Under the pieces are notes generated by a model. The model was not told the DNA's origin. It saw only the letters and a list, made by a program, of their open reading frames with translations, and ran no database searches. The position numbers were made by a program, and so were the translations under genes. Below are positions 1 to 10,575 of a stretch of DNA of 64,000 nucleotides, piece by piece (the first letter of the stretch is position 1; each line of letters begins with the position of its first letter). The DNA is from Nematostella vectensis. Taxonomy: Eukaryota; Cnidaria; Anthozoa; Actiniaria; Edwardsiidae. The stretch covers positions 13,588,460-13,652,459 of the forward strand of contig NC_064047.1 of the NCBI RefSeq assembly GCF_932526225.1, given 5' to 3'.

Positions 1-335
1 ACGACTGTGCCGTGTCGAGAGATCTGAAGCGACGCTCGAACAAGTTTATAGATTTAGCGTTCTCCGGTCGGCACGATGGTTTGTCGGTGTGGGTGTTAAC
101 GCAGCAACTAACATCTATAGCGAAACCCTTTCGCGACAACGTCGCCTGTGTAGTCACATTCCATAATCCTTCTCAAGTAGGTGCAAAAACACTGTTTGAA
201 GATTACGGAGGGGATTTAGACATTGAGACTCGTAAAAAGTTTGTGGAACTGCTTAAAACCGAGCGATATTCTAGACTATGCTTCTGTTTACGGCACCCCT
301 TCGAGACTTATTTGGAGATTCCTGCGGGGATTTAA
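1..335 (+). CDS. A32-like packaging ATPase, C-terminal part (left Polinton)
   Basis: Open from the window edge (first full codon at base 3), beginning inside the Walker B region (Asp-Cys-Ala-Val-Ser) and ending at the TAA at 333-335. The remaining 110 codons match the intact copy at 61783-62424 almost residue for residue. A32/FtsK-type ATPases pump DNA into capsids in Polintons and large DNA viruses. Walker A lies left of the window. A few substitutions are visible (for example Asp-Gly for Ala-Ser after FSGRH, and Gly for Ala before the last residue). It is followed 35 bp later by the next element gene on the same strand. The copy looks intact as far as it goes. Confidence 0.85.
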   Translation, partial: DCAVSRDLKRRSNKFIDLAFSGRHDGLSVWVLTQQLTSIAKPFRDNVACVVTFHNPSQVGAKTLFEDYGGDLDIETRKKFVELLKTERYSRLCFCLRHPFETYLEIPAGI

Positions 336-370
336 AAGAATCTACGTCTAAGATGTAGTTATTAAGTGAG

Positions 371-886
371 ATGTCAAGCGTTGAGGACTATATGAAAGAG
401 GAGCCTGAGGTTGAGGTCTCCTCTATACCTAAAGATGATGAGGTCAAAAGAGAGTCACTGGCCATCTTGGCGACGTTGGGGACTACTAAGGAGTACGTCG
501 GTGTTAACATGAGTCTAGGCGATATTAGTAGGCTCCCAAACAGCGATGTCGAGAAATATTATAATCGCTACCAGGCAGCCTTGGGCAAGCAAGTTAATAG
601 CGGATTAGTAGAGTCAGCTATTCAAGTAGCGTCCCACGTCATCTCCTATGTGGTTCCTGTGGACGATGCCGAAGCGCTCAGCAAAGACTTGCAGAACGAT
701 GAATTGGTTAAACGTGAACTGACAAACTTTGCAGGCCTCTTGGTGTTGAGAGGCGGAAGATTGGTAGCACTTGCTAGCGGTCTATTCCAGGTTGCTAAGC
801 ACATTAAGATAGCACCTTCACAGGAGGCTTCCAACAAAATACAAGAACTTACAAGCACGGCTGAGCACACTCCTGAGCACTCTTAA
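371..886 (+). CDS. Polinton small protein of 171 aa, unknown function (left copy)
   Basis: I do not recognise a catalytic domain. The protein has an acidic N-terminus, a mostly helical, alanine/leucine/valine-rich body with weakly hydrophobic stretches around residues 78-95 and 119-138, and no signal peptide. It sits between the packaging ATPase and the 151-aa gene on the same strand, so it is likely co-expressed with the virion genes. Only two residues clearly differ from the copy at 61232-61747 (Asn/Lys in GVxMSL and Asn/Ser in KQVxSG), so the reading frame appears to have been maintained. A virion or minor structural role is inferred from position only. The final codons (AEHTPEHS) run into the tandem array that follows. 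Confidence 0.75.
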   Translation: MSSVEDYMKEEPEVEVSSIPKDDEVKRESLAILATLGTTKEYVGVNMSLGDISRLPNSDVEKYYNRYQAALGKQVNSGLVESAIQVASHVISYVVPVDDAEALSKDLQNDELVKRELTNFAGLLVLRGGRLVALASGLFQVAKHIKIAPSQEASNKIQELTSTAEHTPEHS

Positions 887-1200
887 GCACACTCTTAAGC
901 ACACTTGAGCACGCTCTTGAGCACACTCTTAAGCACTCTTGAGCACACTCCTGAGCACTCTTAAGCACACTCCTGAGCACTCTTGAGCACACTCCTGAGC
1001 ACTCTTAAGCACACTCCTGAGCACTCTTAAGCGCACTCTTAAGCACTCTTGAGCACGCCCTTGAGCACTCTTGAGCACGCTCTTTAGCACACTCTTAAGC
1101 ACTCTTGAGCACGCTCTTGAACACCCTTGAGCACACTCTTGGGCACTCTTGATCACGCTCTTGAGCACGCTCTTAAGCACCCTTGAGCACACTCTTGAGC
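862..1200 (+). repeat. GAGCACACTC-type minisatellite between Polinton genes (left)
   Basis: About 340 bp of degenerate 10-12 bp units of the form GAGCACACTCTT and TTAAGCACTC. The array starts inside the last codons of the 171-aa gene and ends before the 151-aa gene. The corresponding array in the right copy is longer (about 560 bp), so copy number changes between elements. Confidence 0.85.
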
Positions 1201-1240
1201 TGATTTAAAGATCCTTAATCATTCATTCAAATAAAGAATC

Positions 1241-1696
1241 ATGTCCAATGAAGTTGTTGAACAAATAACAAAGGACCCTCTTCCTAGTAAGAAGAGTGCC
1301 GCTAAAGAGAAAGACCCTAGAAAGGTCGCTGCGGGTAAGAAACTTGCCGAGTACAATAGGAAGGCTAAAGAAGCGTTAGCTAGGGAAATGAAATGTGAAG
1401 CGGAAACGAACCCAGAAGAAAATACGGAGGTGAAGGGACCACAACCCAAAGCCGAAGCTTGGGTTCCAGAGCAGTCTTTTACAACCGTGCTCTCTATTGT
1501 CGGGATAGGGTTTACAGCGGTCGATCTTTTTATGAGGTACTACAAAAACAGAATAGTTGAACTATCGATTCCCGACCAAAAGCCTGCACCAAAACCACCA
1601 CCACATTCAAAGATCCCTGTAGCCACTGCCCCCAAAATACTTTTTAGCTTCAGCGATGTTCTTATCCGTTGGGGAAAGGCACCTACTTTCAGCTAA
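1241..1696 (+). CDS. Polinton 151-aa membrane-type protein with fused 3' end (left copy)
   Basis: Residues 1-60 are lysine-rich and charged (KKSAAKEKDPRKVAAGKKLAE type), followed by one hydrophobic segment near residues 80-102 (TTVLSIVGIGFTAVDLF) that could span a membrane, then a proline-rich tail. This charged-head plus single-segment layout is common among small Polinton/adintovirus virion proteins, but I cannot name a family. The last 30 codons lie antisense inside the polymerase gene (1607-1696), so the original C-terminus appears to have been replaced when a deletion joined the two convergent genes. The same arrangement exists at 60205-60660, showing that the fusion predates both copies. 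Confidence 0.7.
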   Translation: MSNEVVEQITKDPLPSKKSAAKEKDPRKVAAGKKLAEYNRKAKEALAREMKCEAETNPEENTEVKGPQPKAEAWVPEQSFTTVLSIVGIGFTAVDLFMRYYKNRIVELSIPDQKPAPKPPPHSKIPVATAPKILFSFSDVLIRWGKAPTFS

Positions 1697-3874
1697 CAAG
1701 CAATTCTTGCATCTATCGCATCTACCAATACCTTTGAACTGAACGACCCTCCCATCTTTTATGTACCTCTTCATACAATCTCCGGGCTTACACACCTCAC
1801 ACTTCCCACACTTAGTAAGATCGCCAACTAAACTATCAAGGCTAGTCGCCATAAATCTAAAGGAGTCGATGAATCTTATGTCCCGTTTCATGTCAACCTG
1901 CTTACCCTCTTTGTTCGTAAAACTGTCGACCACAACCTGTTTTGTAAACGAGATATATTTCTCTTCGTTGTTTGGTATACAGTTTATCCCGCCTTCCGAT
2001 GTGCCGAGGTTCTTGATAAACAGATGACTGTCATACCCAGACAGATTGTGAAAGGCGACAGGAAAGAACTTCGGAATCCTAAACTGAAGTTTGCATTCGT
2101 TGTGAGCAGCCCCTCTATACCTTCCTGTAAGGTGGCAGTGATCTAGAACTTTGTCCCCTCCTAACTCACCCTCACAGTTGTGGCAGTGAGCGGCGTTGTT
2201 ATAGGCGATTTCATCCTTCAGAGTCGTCTTAACCCTCTTAGTGAACTTGAACTTATTGTAAACGTCCTTAATGTCTGACTCTAAACTCCCTACAAACATC
2301 TGCGGGATATCTTCGTCGGGGGACTCAGCTTTGTGTCGCACAAGCTTGGGTGGAAATATTTGATCGTCAAAGCACTTGATGAGATAGCAGTAACCTGATG
2401 GTTTGTGCTTCTGGTATTGCTTAGTAAAGCTTCTCTCCTCATCTGGGGAACATGTGTCTATGTTCTCTGTAACGCTCTCAAAGTCGGCGTAGACAACGAA
2501 GGGGACCCGCATTCCCCTGGTGTGATTCTTAAAGTAAGCATGGAGGGGACCCCCATCTTCGTCTACAGGCATCTCAATCTTAACCTCCTCGTTTTCAGCG
2601 CAGTACTCGAGATGTTTTTCTAGTGAAGTCTTTGACCAGAATTAGTTAAGGCATCTATAGCAAAACACGCTTGTGTGTTGGTGATTATTGACCTGAGAGG
2701 ATAGCAGCCTCGACATATTTTTAATCCAGCAGTAGTGACTTGTTTCATCGTTCGATATGAGAAGCAAGTTGATCACATGAGCTTCATGTCTCTTGCTTAT
2801 TCTAAGAGGGTATACATCACCCTCATACCCGTAGACGTTAATCGCGTAGGGGTTTTGCTTCTCAAACTTATCAACCTGTCTTAGCGAAACGGGGAACTCT
2901 ATCCCTGACCAGTTGAACTCCTCAGAGCTCTCTCTCATTTGTTTATTTAGTCTTTGGGCATGTCTCTCTCTAGGAAATACGGCTGAGGTCACCGCCCATT
3001 TGAAACGCTCGTGATCGCTCTCGTTCTTAACATTGACGATCGCCTTTTTAGACGCTAATTTTGACGGCAGTGGAATAAAGGAGCTTCCAGAAAGCGGTTC
3101 AAAGGGGTCGATGTTGATATCAAAGTACTCCACTCGATCAAACTGCCATCCGGAGCCTTGGTTTTGAAACTGCTCAACCGACTCAAGTATACGATTTGTC
3201 ATCGTATTGAACGAGTCAGAGAAATCTGTTGACTCTGTTACCACCTCAACGTTGGAATGGAAGTACCCTGAGTTCTCATCAACCTGGCCGGTGGTCAGGT
3301 TTTCTTTTACGAATTTACAAGTAAAGATAAACTTGACTTTGATAGGCTTCTTTTGCCGATTGATCAGATCTAGAACCTTTGGTTTGACACCAGTGACGAA
3401 CGCCTTGGGGTCATACCCTTCCTGCCCGTCTACCCTATGCGTCTTGAGATACCCCTTCAACGCTGTTTGTCTCTCTTTAGGTGCGAACCGCTCAACCCTC
3501 TTGAATATGCGGTCCACTTTATCTTTTAGACTGTTCACCCGCTCATCCACAGTCTTTCTCACAGACCCAGGGACATAAGATAACACCCAATCTGCGAACT
3601 TGCTTAACTCTTTCTTCACCGACGCGGCTGCATTCCCAGCGAGATGTTTGAGCGACGGAACCCCCTTGTCCCGACGGGGGTGGGAAGGCCTGAGGATGGG
3701 GACATCAACTTCAGGTACCGGCTCATCGAGGATACTCGATGGCGCGTCAGGGACCACACCACGCGGCGCACCACCCAACGCTTCGACGAGTTCCGCCCTA
3801 CGCAATCCGTAGTAGCCTTCGATCCCTCGCTCTTTGGCGAGGGCTCTCAACTCCCTCACGGTACTCATGCTCAT
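1607..3874 (-). pseudogene. Polinton DNA polymerase B, N-terminal and exonuclease part, nonsense-broken (left copy)
   Basis: The frame runs from the start at 3874 to 1607 but is interrupted by a TAA at 2642-2644, where the right copy has TCA. Visible parts: a SAP/Rho-N-like helix pair at residues 3-32, a long N-terminal region, the ExoI motif YADFE, a Cys/His endonuclease-VII-like insert with a DHCH core, the ExoII region (GYDSHLF) and two CxxC pairs near the end. The palm motifs expected of a family B polymerase (such as DTDS) are absent, because the gene ends at a junction with the convergent 151-aa gene. It therefore cannot be a full polymerase even without the nonsense codon. It is near-identical to 58047-60294. 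Confidence 0.85.
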
Positions 3875-3967
3875 CTACACTATGTTATCCTTGTCTTTAA
3901 ACCACCCCAATTTTTCAGACGCGGGCGGAAGCCAGTTAACATAGCGAGTGTGGTCGCTAAGACGTTC

Positions 3968-4480
3968 TTAGGGGGGAGCGGTGGGACTAAAGGTTAACCG
4001 TAAAACCAAGGTTAGGTCACGATCAGGGTCAAGGCTAGGGTCAAGGCCAAAGTCAAGGACAAGGTTAAGACGATGGCCGAGAGGATAAATCTCCGACCAG
4101 TGACAATCCCTGCAACGCGACCTACGACGGCTGTGAGGGCAAATCTCCGACCCGTGACAATCCCTGCAACGCGACCTACGACTGTCGTGAGGGCAAATTT
4201 GTGACCCGTTGCAATCTCTACACCGTGACTTCTGCCTACCGTGAGGACAAATCACTCTACGGCAACCCCTACAATAACACCCCACCCTACCATGCGGGCA
4301 CCCCCTAGGACCAATCCCAGGCGTTGGACCGCCAGGAACACCTGATGGTACGTCGGGGCCCACACTACGCGGCGCACCGCTCAACACTTCAACGAGCTCG
4401 GACTCACGCAATTCGCAGCAGCATCCGATCCCTCGCCCCCCGGTGAGGGCTACCAACTCTCTCACGGTACCCATGCTCAT
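3968..4480 (-). CDS. SAP-like plus Cys/His-repeat protein of Polinton (left copy)
   Basis: The 170-aa protein begins with a SAP/Rho-N-like segment (GTVRELVAL...) that resembles the N-terminus of the neighbouring polymerase, followed by a Gly/Pro linker and then tandem 18-residue units of the form ICPHxRxxSRCRDCHGSE. Each unit offers two Cys and a Cys-x-x-His-like set suited to binding zinc; similar CEHG...CKECGG repeats occur in many large DNA viruses. Three full units are present, one fewer than in the right copy. The C-terminal tail (RLNLVLDFGLDPSLD) is encoded by AAGGTCAAGG-like repeats and may be of little functional weight. A DNA-binding role is inferred. It is the gene nearest the element terminus. 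Confidence 0.7.
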   Translation of the reverse strand: MSMGTVRELVALTGGRGIGCCCELRESELVEVLSGAPRSVGPDVPSGVPGGPTPGIGPRGCPHGRVGCYCRGCRRVICPHGRQKSRCRDCNGSQICPHDSRRSRCRDCHGSEICPHSRRRSRCRDCHWSEIYPLGHRLNLVLDFGLDPSLDPDRDLTLVLRLTFSPTAPP

Positions 4481-4514
4481 CTACACTACGTCATCCATGT
4501 CTTTAAGCCACCCA

Positions 4515-4690
4515 ATTTTCAAGGTCAAGGTCAACTGGTCCAGAACCGGTCCCCAAGGTCAAGGTCAAGGTCAACTGTGCCAAAGGTCAACTGGTCCAAG
4601 GTCAAGGCCAACTGGTCCAAGGTCAAGGTCAAGGTCAAAGGTCAACTGGGCCAAGGTCAAGGTCAAGGTAAAAGGTCAACTGGTTCAGAA
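4515..4690 (-). repeat. Subterminal AGGTCA array (left Polinton)
   Basis: Dense runs of AAGGTCAAGGTCAACTGG. Many copies read TCAAGGTCA, the monomer site recognised by ERR/SF-1/FTZ-F1 nuclear receptors. The same array lies at 57195-57350 in the right copy. It sits between the element terminus and the first gene, so it could be a promoter region or a replication/integrase site; function is inference. Confidence 0.7.
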
Positions 4691-4709
4691 TCGGCAAATT
4701 ACACCTACT

Positions 4710-5049
4710 CCAGTCGGGGCGAGGTTGTGTCTTCCCCCCCCAAATAATATCCACATGTTTTTGTATCGCCCCTCCACCTCCCCCCGATAACAGTCACAGT
4801 CTGTGACAGCTCTGATATGTCTGGATTGAAGATATGGGATACCTGTGCAATTTGGTCCACTGAAGCCTTCGTCGCAGGGTATTCCATCGCCTTGAAAAAA
4901 GGATACAGTTTAAAAACCAAAAATTCCTACCAAACATTTCTCAAACGTTTGCTTTTCTACTACTTTGTAGAGCTGTGTACAGTGTTGCATAATACACCAC
5001 TGGTATTCACAGACAGAATCACGCAAGCAGCACAGCCATTCATGGTCAC
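4710..5049. other. Flank between Polinton and D8C-intron minisatellite
   Basis: Host flank without recognisable gene. It starts with a C-rich stretch and a GTGACAGTC-type short sequence; no splice-bounded coding segment was seen on either strand. Confidence 0.5.
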
Positions 5050-5690
5050 GCACTAAGCAAAGCCATAAATGGTCACGCAACGAGCACAGCCATTTATGGT
5101 CACGCACAAGCACAGCCATTTATAGTCACGCAACGAGCACAGACATTCATGGTCACTCAACGAGCTTAGCCATTTATCATTACGGAAGGAGCATAGCCGT
5201 TCAAGGTCACAGAACAGGCACAGCCATTCATGGTCACGCAACGAGCACAGCCATTCATAGTCACGCAACGAGCACAGCCATTCATGGTCACGCAACGAGC
5301 ACAGCCATTCATAGTCACGCAACGAGGACAGCCATTCATGGTTACACAACGAGCACAGCAATTCATGGTCACGCAACGAGTTTAGCCATTTATCATTACG
5401 CAAGGAGCACAGCCATTTATGGTCACGCAACAAGTACAGCCATTCATAGTCACGCAACGAGGACAGCCATTCATGGTCACACAACGAGCACAGCCATTCA
5501 CGGTCACACAACGAGCTCAGCCATTCATGGTCACGCAGCGAGCACAGCCATAAATGGTCACGCAACGAGCACAGCCATTCATAGTCACGCAACGAGCGCA
5601 GCCATTCATGGTCACGCAACGAGAACAGCCATTCATGGTCACGCAACAAGCACAACCATTCATGGTCACGCAACGCTTTCCTCGCGTGAC
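5050..5690. repeat. 27-bp minisatellite
   Basis: About 24 tandem copies of a unit like GGTCACGCAACGAGCACAGC plus CATTCAT, with point changes between copies. It lies in the intron that begins at the D8C exon donor (5722) about 30 bp beyond the splice site. Long open frames across it are products of the 27-bp periodicity, not genes. Confidence 0.95.
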
Positions 5691-5722
5691 CAGCTCCAAT
5701 AACTGGTGTCCCTAAAACCTAC

Positions 5723-6191
5723 CTGCGCAGTACGCCATTGAGCACCCATAAGGAGGTCGAAGATAGTAGACATAGTACCCTCCGCTGCACATCTCCACGC
5801 ACATGTCAATAGAACGGAAGCAGCCGTTGTTCCTGTTATTGACGTTAACGCACGCGGTAGTTTCCTTGGTTACCCCAATCGTGTCTGGGTGGGTCCCCCT
5901 CATCCATATCGGCGCGAAGGTTCCACACATGTTCGGCTCGGGCTTAGTGGTCGGGATCTCGCCGCCGACACTGCTAGTGAACCGATACCATCCGGGCTGA
6001 AGGAGGTAGTCGCACAAGGCGGGCTGCGGTCTTTTGTATCTGTATTTTGTGCTTCTATGCGGGTCTTTAATCGGGATGTAGTTCGCTGCTGAGCAGGGGT
6101 CGGCGGGCCTCGGGCAGCTTCTCCCGTCGGACGTTCCCGTGAAGCCAGTAAAGGCGTAAAGAACAAGAATACAAGCTGCAAATCTTCCCAT
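5723..6191 (-). CDS. Signal peptide plus D8C domain exon of a secreted VWDE/uromodulin-type protein
   Basis: ATG at 6191-6189 begins a hydrophobic signal peptide (GRFAACILVLYAFTGF), followed by a cysteine-rich D8C module: the hallmark strings GWYRFTSSVGG and CGTFAPIWMRGTHP are those seen in uromodulin, GP2, OIT3 and the N-terminus of VWDE. The exon ends at a good donor (GCAG|GTAGGT) in phase 1, after YCA. Without splicing the frame would stop five codons later. The matching phase-1 acceptor of this gene family is at 56588, 50 kb upstream on the minus strand, so this exon cannot be the 5' exon of that gene in the present order; it may be exon 1 of a second paralogue continuing left, now interrupted by the left Polinton. 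Confidence 0.85.
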
Positions 6192-6301
6192 TGTCAATTA
6201 GCTTTAGCGCAGAGGGAAAGAAAGAAAAGTAAAGTTGAGGGTGGCGATTTCAAAATCACTTGGGCGCATGCTCAAAATCCGGGCCACTGTGGAAGCGCAA
6301 A

Positions 6302-6514
6302 GCAAGACCGCACAGGCCGCGGGCGTGTCCTTTAAACCAAGACCGCACAGGCCGCGGGCATGTCCCCTAAACCAAGACCGCATCGGCCGCGGGCATGTCC
6401 CTTAAACCAAGACCGCACAGGCCGCGGGCATGTATCTTAAACCTAGACCGCACAGGCCGCGGGCATGTATCTTAAACCAAGACCGCACAGGCCGCGGGCA
6501 TGTCCCTTAAACCT
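6302..6514. repeat. 35-bp minisatellite upstream of the D8C exon
   Basis: Six direct copies of a unit containing AAGACCGCACAGGCCGCGGG and CATGTCCCTTAAACC, starting about 110 bp upstream of the D8C start codon. Contiguous copies without spacers, so not CRISPR. It may influence the promoter, but nothing in the sequence proves that. Confidence 0.92.
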
Positions 6515-6716
6515 TGATTTACCAGTTTCTGCTAAAAATCAATGTGGGAAAATATTTCCAAACTATTAACGAATAAAAACTTTGCTATATGGCGTGAAGC
6601 ACACATATAAATAGATGAATCCTCCTTCACAGCAATCACAATAAAGATACTTCTAGAGATAGAAATATACTCTTCGTGTTTTTGTACCATCCCGAATGGA
6701 TAGAGTGATTAGGAAC
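6515..6716. other. AT-rich stretch with TATA- and AATAAA-like signals
   Basis: Contains CATATAAATAG followed by CAATAAAG about 40 bp later, the spacing seen in short LTRs, but no terminal TG/CA pair or repeat partner was found. Could be a solo-LTR remnant or chance. Confidence 0.25.
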
Positions 6717-6717
6717 C

Positions 6718-7133
6718 AGGGTCTGGATGTCGGTAGCCAGTTAAATCTTTTATAATTTGTCGGTAGTCAGGAAGAATTATCGGTCTTTGTCGGTAGTCGG
6801 TAAATCTAAATTAGTATTCGGTTTTGTACAAGATTTTATGTATAAACTAGATTAAACATTATTTAGGATTGAGAAGTAATTGATAACTTATTGATAATAA
6901 ATTAATTATGGATTAATAATTGACAAAAAAGTTGATGCAACAGGAAAAACAGTGCATATTCTGAAATGACGTATTTTGTAGATTGACGATGGAAGTAAAG
7001 AGTAAAAAGACGGGAAATAATGACTTTAGTCGGCAAATATTTTTTGTCGCTAGTCACTAGTTTTCATGTTTTGTCGGTAGTCGGTTACTCTTTAGGCCGT
7101 TTGTCGCCAGTCGGTTAACCCCATCCAGACCCT
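6718..7133. mobile_element. Short non-autonomous inverted-repeat element
   Basis: AGGGTCTGGATG at 6718-6729 is matched in inverse by CATCCAGACCCT at 7122-7133, followed inward on both sides by related CGGTAGTCGG/GTCGCCAGTCGG words. The interior is AT-rich with several CGGTAGTCGG copies and no coding potential. No clear target-site duplication was seen, so the superfamily is not assigned. Confidence 0.6.
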
Positions 7134-7593
7134 CATGTTATGCAGAGTTATGCACTGCCTTGCATATTCCTATTATTGCGATATTGTCGTGATACTGTCG
7201 AAAGTATTATTGTTTCTTTTTTTCTACAAAAAAAGCATTTTGCTAGTATAGGGTAAAGCCAGTAAGCACTCCATAGTGTTTTATTCCGTGGATTATTACG
7301 GGAACATTTGTGGGCATATTATGTTTTTGGGGATCATTCGCGCGCCGGGGATCATTTGCGGTCCTGTACAGACCTGAGTTTGAGATGTGCTCGCTAAAAA
7401 ACAGCTTCTGTGAGCGGCTGAGAGAGATTAGAGGGGATCAAAGTGGTTTCTAAAGACCACATTCTTATCACATCATCTTTAAGTTATGAATAGTAAGAGA
7501 AGATTTGAGAAATTTGCGCCTTTTTGGGTTTGTACTTATACTGTACATCTGCTTCAAAACACTCTTTTATGATGCTGAATGGATCATAAAGAT
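7134..7593. other. Non-coding stretch
   Basis: No gene, splice-bounded coding segment or repeat recognised. Confidence 0.4.
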
Positions 7594-7803
7594 CTTTTAG
7601 ATACGAGCTAAGACATAACACGAATAGCATAGGGACTTTTAGATACGAGCTAAGACATAACACGAATGGCATAGGGACTTTTAGATATGAGCTAAGACAT
7701 AACACGAATAGCAGAGGGACTTTTAGATACGAGCTAAGACATAACACGAATAGCATAGGGATTTTTAGATACGAGCTAAGACATAACACGAATAGCATAG
7801 GGA
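7594..7803. repeat. 42-bp minisatellite
   Basis: Five direct copies of a unit containing TTTTAGATACGAGCTAAGAC and ATAACACGAATAGCATAGGGA, differing by single bases. The minus-strand open frame across it reflects the periodicity divisible by three. Confidence 0.92.
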
Positions 7804-9908
7804 CTTGGAAGGGCTAATTGTATTATTGAAGCTAAGAGTGTCAATTTTGAGCGATGTTTTAGGAAACAAAGCTCCATAAAAAAAATGGATTGACTCCGAG
7901 TAAGATAACGCCTGGACGCGGAAGTTAAAACACAAAGGTAACAGAGGTTTTCGCGTTCTCAGGTTCTCTAAGCGGCCAGCTATAGAAACATAAGGCACGT
8001 TTATAAGCTAAATGAAAATATACTTAAATATCTCTAGATGGACGTTATTCCTTTTTTTGGTTGTAAAAGAATTACACACCAAACAACGCAAACATTCCTT
8101 ACCATAATATGTTATAGATTCTAGACAGGCGCAAGTCACAAATAACACATTTTACTTGCCTCTTATTCGTCTAAGGAATGGCACGAGTGTTCCTGAACGT
8201 TGCAGCACCAAAAAAAATCCTTTTAAGATATCAAAATATCTTATCTGCAAACAAACCCGACCAACTATAGCTATGATAGTTTGCGAGTTTGGGTTTTGGA
8301 AAACAAGTTATCTGATACAGCCGCAACCAGTCGATTCTGGACCTATGACCTCAGAAAACTAACCTTACGTCTACATTGAACGCCAGTCACAAATCATTAC
8401 GTTTAATTGATTATTCTTCACGTCTAGCGGCGTTTCCATATAAGTCGTTATTTAGCCTCATATGTAAAATGCAAAAATACCGTTAAAATGGCGAATAGTG
8501 ACCGTGGTGTGAATTGACTAACGTTTGAGGCCCTCCCCCAAATCGCAGCTCAAAATACGTAACCCTCCCCCCCAAACATACCAGCACTCCCCCCACCCCC
8601 CGTTAAATAATTACTCTTCCCTACAAATAAAAACTGTATGGGACAAGTTAAGGTGTGTCTTGGGCATGTTTTCGATAAAAAGTGGTTTGATTTTGGGATA
8701 CCTTGATATACTAAAAAAAATTAACAACTTTATTCACTGACAAAGGTGTCAATCTTCTAGCACGGCACACGTCTCGATAATAGGGACTCTCTTAAACGGG
8801 GTCAACAATTCACCGGAAGAAACTTTCACTCAGACCAACCATCACTATTATTCTCCCAATGACGAAGGCAGGGCCCCCTGAATGGTCGATGTCCGATATT
8901 CGTATATTCTCTCACTATAATGGCAACGTTTGTATGCTCGCGCAAATTCTTATTTGAATAAAACGTAGTGCTTCGGTTGGAATGTATGTTTATCAGAACA
9001 TATGAAACGGATTAACCATTACAAATACCACAGAGAAGACAGAACTCCAGGAAATTTCACTACACAAAAATGCGATACCCGAATTCTATACCCCAAAATA
9101 CGTGACTTATTACCCCCCTCACAAGTGTTATAATGCCATAACGAGGAGACTGTGCATCCAAGAATAGGAGGGTACATACATGCAACTTTATTTGTCCACA
9201 AATTTCTATACATTTCAATAGGTATATTACATTATACATGTATATGATGAAATAAAAAATAATATAAAAGGTGACGAGTGCCCATTGTTAAAATGTTAAC
9301 CAGAGTCACCATTCAGGCCCTAAGGGAGTGTCATCCCTCAAGACTCAGGATACCTTAATTTAAGGTCCCCAATTGATTGTCATATAATCCCCCCTTACCC
9401 TCAGCTTAATTATTGAACAGACTTCTCCCCTAAACTATTTCACAATCTTGTATATCTAAAAGCCTTTCTTTAAATGGCTTATTAGAGCAGTAATCCGTCA
9501 CAGATTTTGAACATCAAAAAATGCATTGTTCTTGAAAGCCAGTTAAAATAATCAAAACTTGTAAGCTGCACTGGTGTTATAGAATCCTGAACTAAACTCG
9601 AGATGTACACACACACTTCAAATAAGGCTGCACTAAAGAATCCTTGTGCCCGCGTTGGCTCATGGGTATCAAAAAATAAGCAAATTCAAATTTCATCTTT
9701 TTTGTGCTTTTTACCACTTGCACTGGGGTTTTCACAACATGTGGTTTTGTGATTTACATTCTATCCATGATGCATTCGCGGGTCACGACATATGTATTTC
9801 CACGATACATCCTAATTCAAAATCAGTAATTTCATGACACAGTACCAACTAACAAATATTTACACGTCTTTATGTCTATTGTCACTTTACCGCCGTTCAA
9901 AGCTGTAT
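7804..9908. other. Non-coding flank 3' of the TRIM-TLDc gene
   Basis: AT-rich sequence with C-rich patches near 8525-8605 and 9380-9430. No conserved coding segment was recognised on either strand. Part of it must include the 3' UTR of the minus-strand TRIM-TLDc gene, whose end I cannot place. Confidence 0.4.
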
Positions 9909-10231
9909 TCAGTTCACCACCTCGTGAAACACCTCCATTTCGTCGGGTGTGAATCTGTATTTTCCAGCAAAGACGTCACACGGGCCATCAGATGGGGCGC
10001 CCTGGGGACGAGCGTACGTGTGTGACCACGTATAGGAACCTTCATTACCCCCCGCGTTGTCAGCGATAAACAGGTCCCAACCACCAAACATCGGACCGTA
10101 ACTTGTGTGGTCCCCAATGGCCTGTCCATCTGGCGTGCGCTTCAATGGCAACTTTTCAGGGCGGTAGCCATTCTTGTTACACAGCGTGAACAAGAATGAC
10201 CTGCTGGAGGACTGGTATCCTCGGTCACTCA
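9909..10231 (-). CDS. TRIM-TLDc last exon, C-terminal half of TLDc
   Basis: Acceptor TTCAAAG|TG at 10233-10232; the first two bases complete an ATG codon with the A of the preceding exon. It encodes SRSFLFTLCNKNG, SYGPMFGGWDLFIADN and RFTPDEMEVF, the typical C-terminal TLDc signature with the GG(H/W)DL(F/Y)IAD core. The stop codon TGA is at 9909-9911. Confidence 0.88.
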
Positions 10232-10379
10232 CTTTGAAGAAAATAAAACAAAATGCGTTATTTTTATAATAAAAACTAGAATAAATACGACAAAAATTGT
10301 GTTTTGGTATATAGTAACAGCTGAACTCGTATAATTTAAATTCTCAAATTTCAGAATTGTCACTTTTCGTTAGTATGAC

Positions 10380-10575
10380 CAAATAATAATAGCGGAGCCA
10401 AGCGCGGCCGCAGGCCGCGCGCGTAGCCCCATAGGCATAGAAATATGGTATAGGTATGCGACTTGGTTTATGTGGTCATCGCGCGGGTACCCTGTGGTGT
10501 CACTCGCCAGCCAGCCAGTCAGCCAGCCGCGCGACTCCCAGGCCCCACTCGGCCCCGTAATGGCGACTAAATACA
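10380..10575. other. GC-rich palindromic and CCAGCCAGC-repeat patch
   Basis: An unusually GC-rich segment within AT-rich intron. It contains GCGCGGCCGCAGGCCGCGC, a near-perfect palindrome, and several CAGCCAG repeats at 10508-10530. No coding segment seen; it may be the edge of an old repeat. Confidence 0.4.

Larger units (their letters stand above)
1..4709 (-). mobile_element. Polinton/Maverick element, pol-side part (left copy)
   Basis: This segment is the inverted near-identical counterpart of 57182 onward. Homology between the two copies stops abruptly at 4709 on this side, at a terminus that reads AGTAGGTGTAATTTGCC inward; Polinton termini typically begin with AG. It holds, from the terminus inward, an AGGTCA-rich array, a SAP/zinc-repeat gene, a broken protein-primed-type DNA polymerase, two small genes and the start of the packaging ATPase. 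The other end and any target-site duplication are outside the window. Orientation is taken as polymerase direction (minus). Gene content is diagnostic for Polintons; the exact terminus is inferred from where the two copies diverge. Confidence 0.88.

Noticed and set aside
6302-6514. CRISPR-like regularly spaced repeats
   Set aside because: Copies are contiguous with no unique spacers; this is an animal minisatellite. The same applies to 5050-5690, 7594-7803 and 33262-34493.
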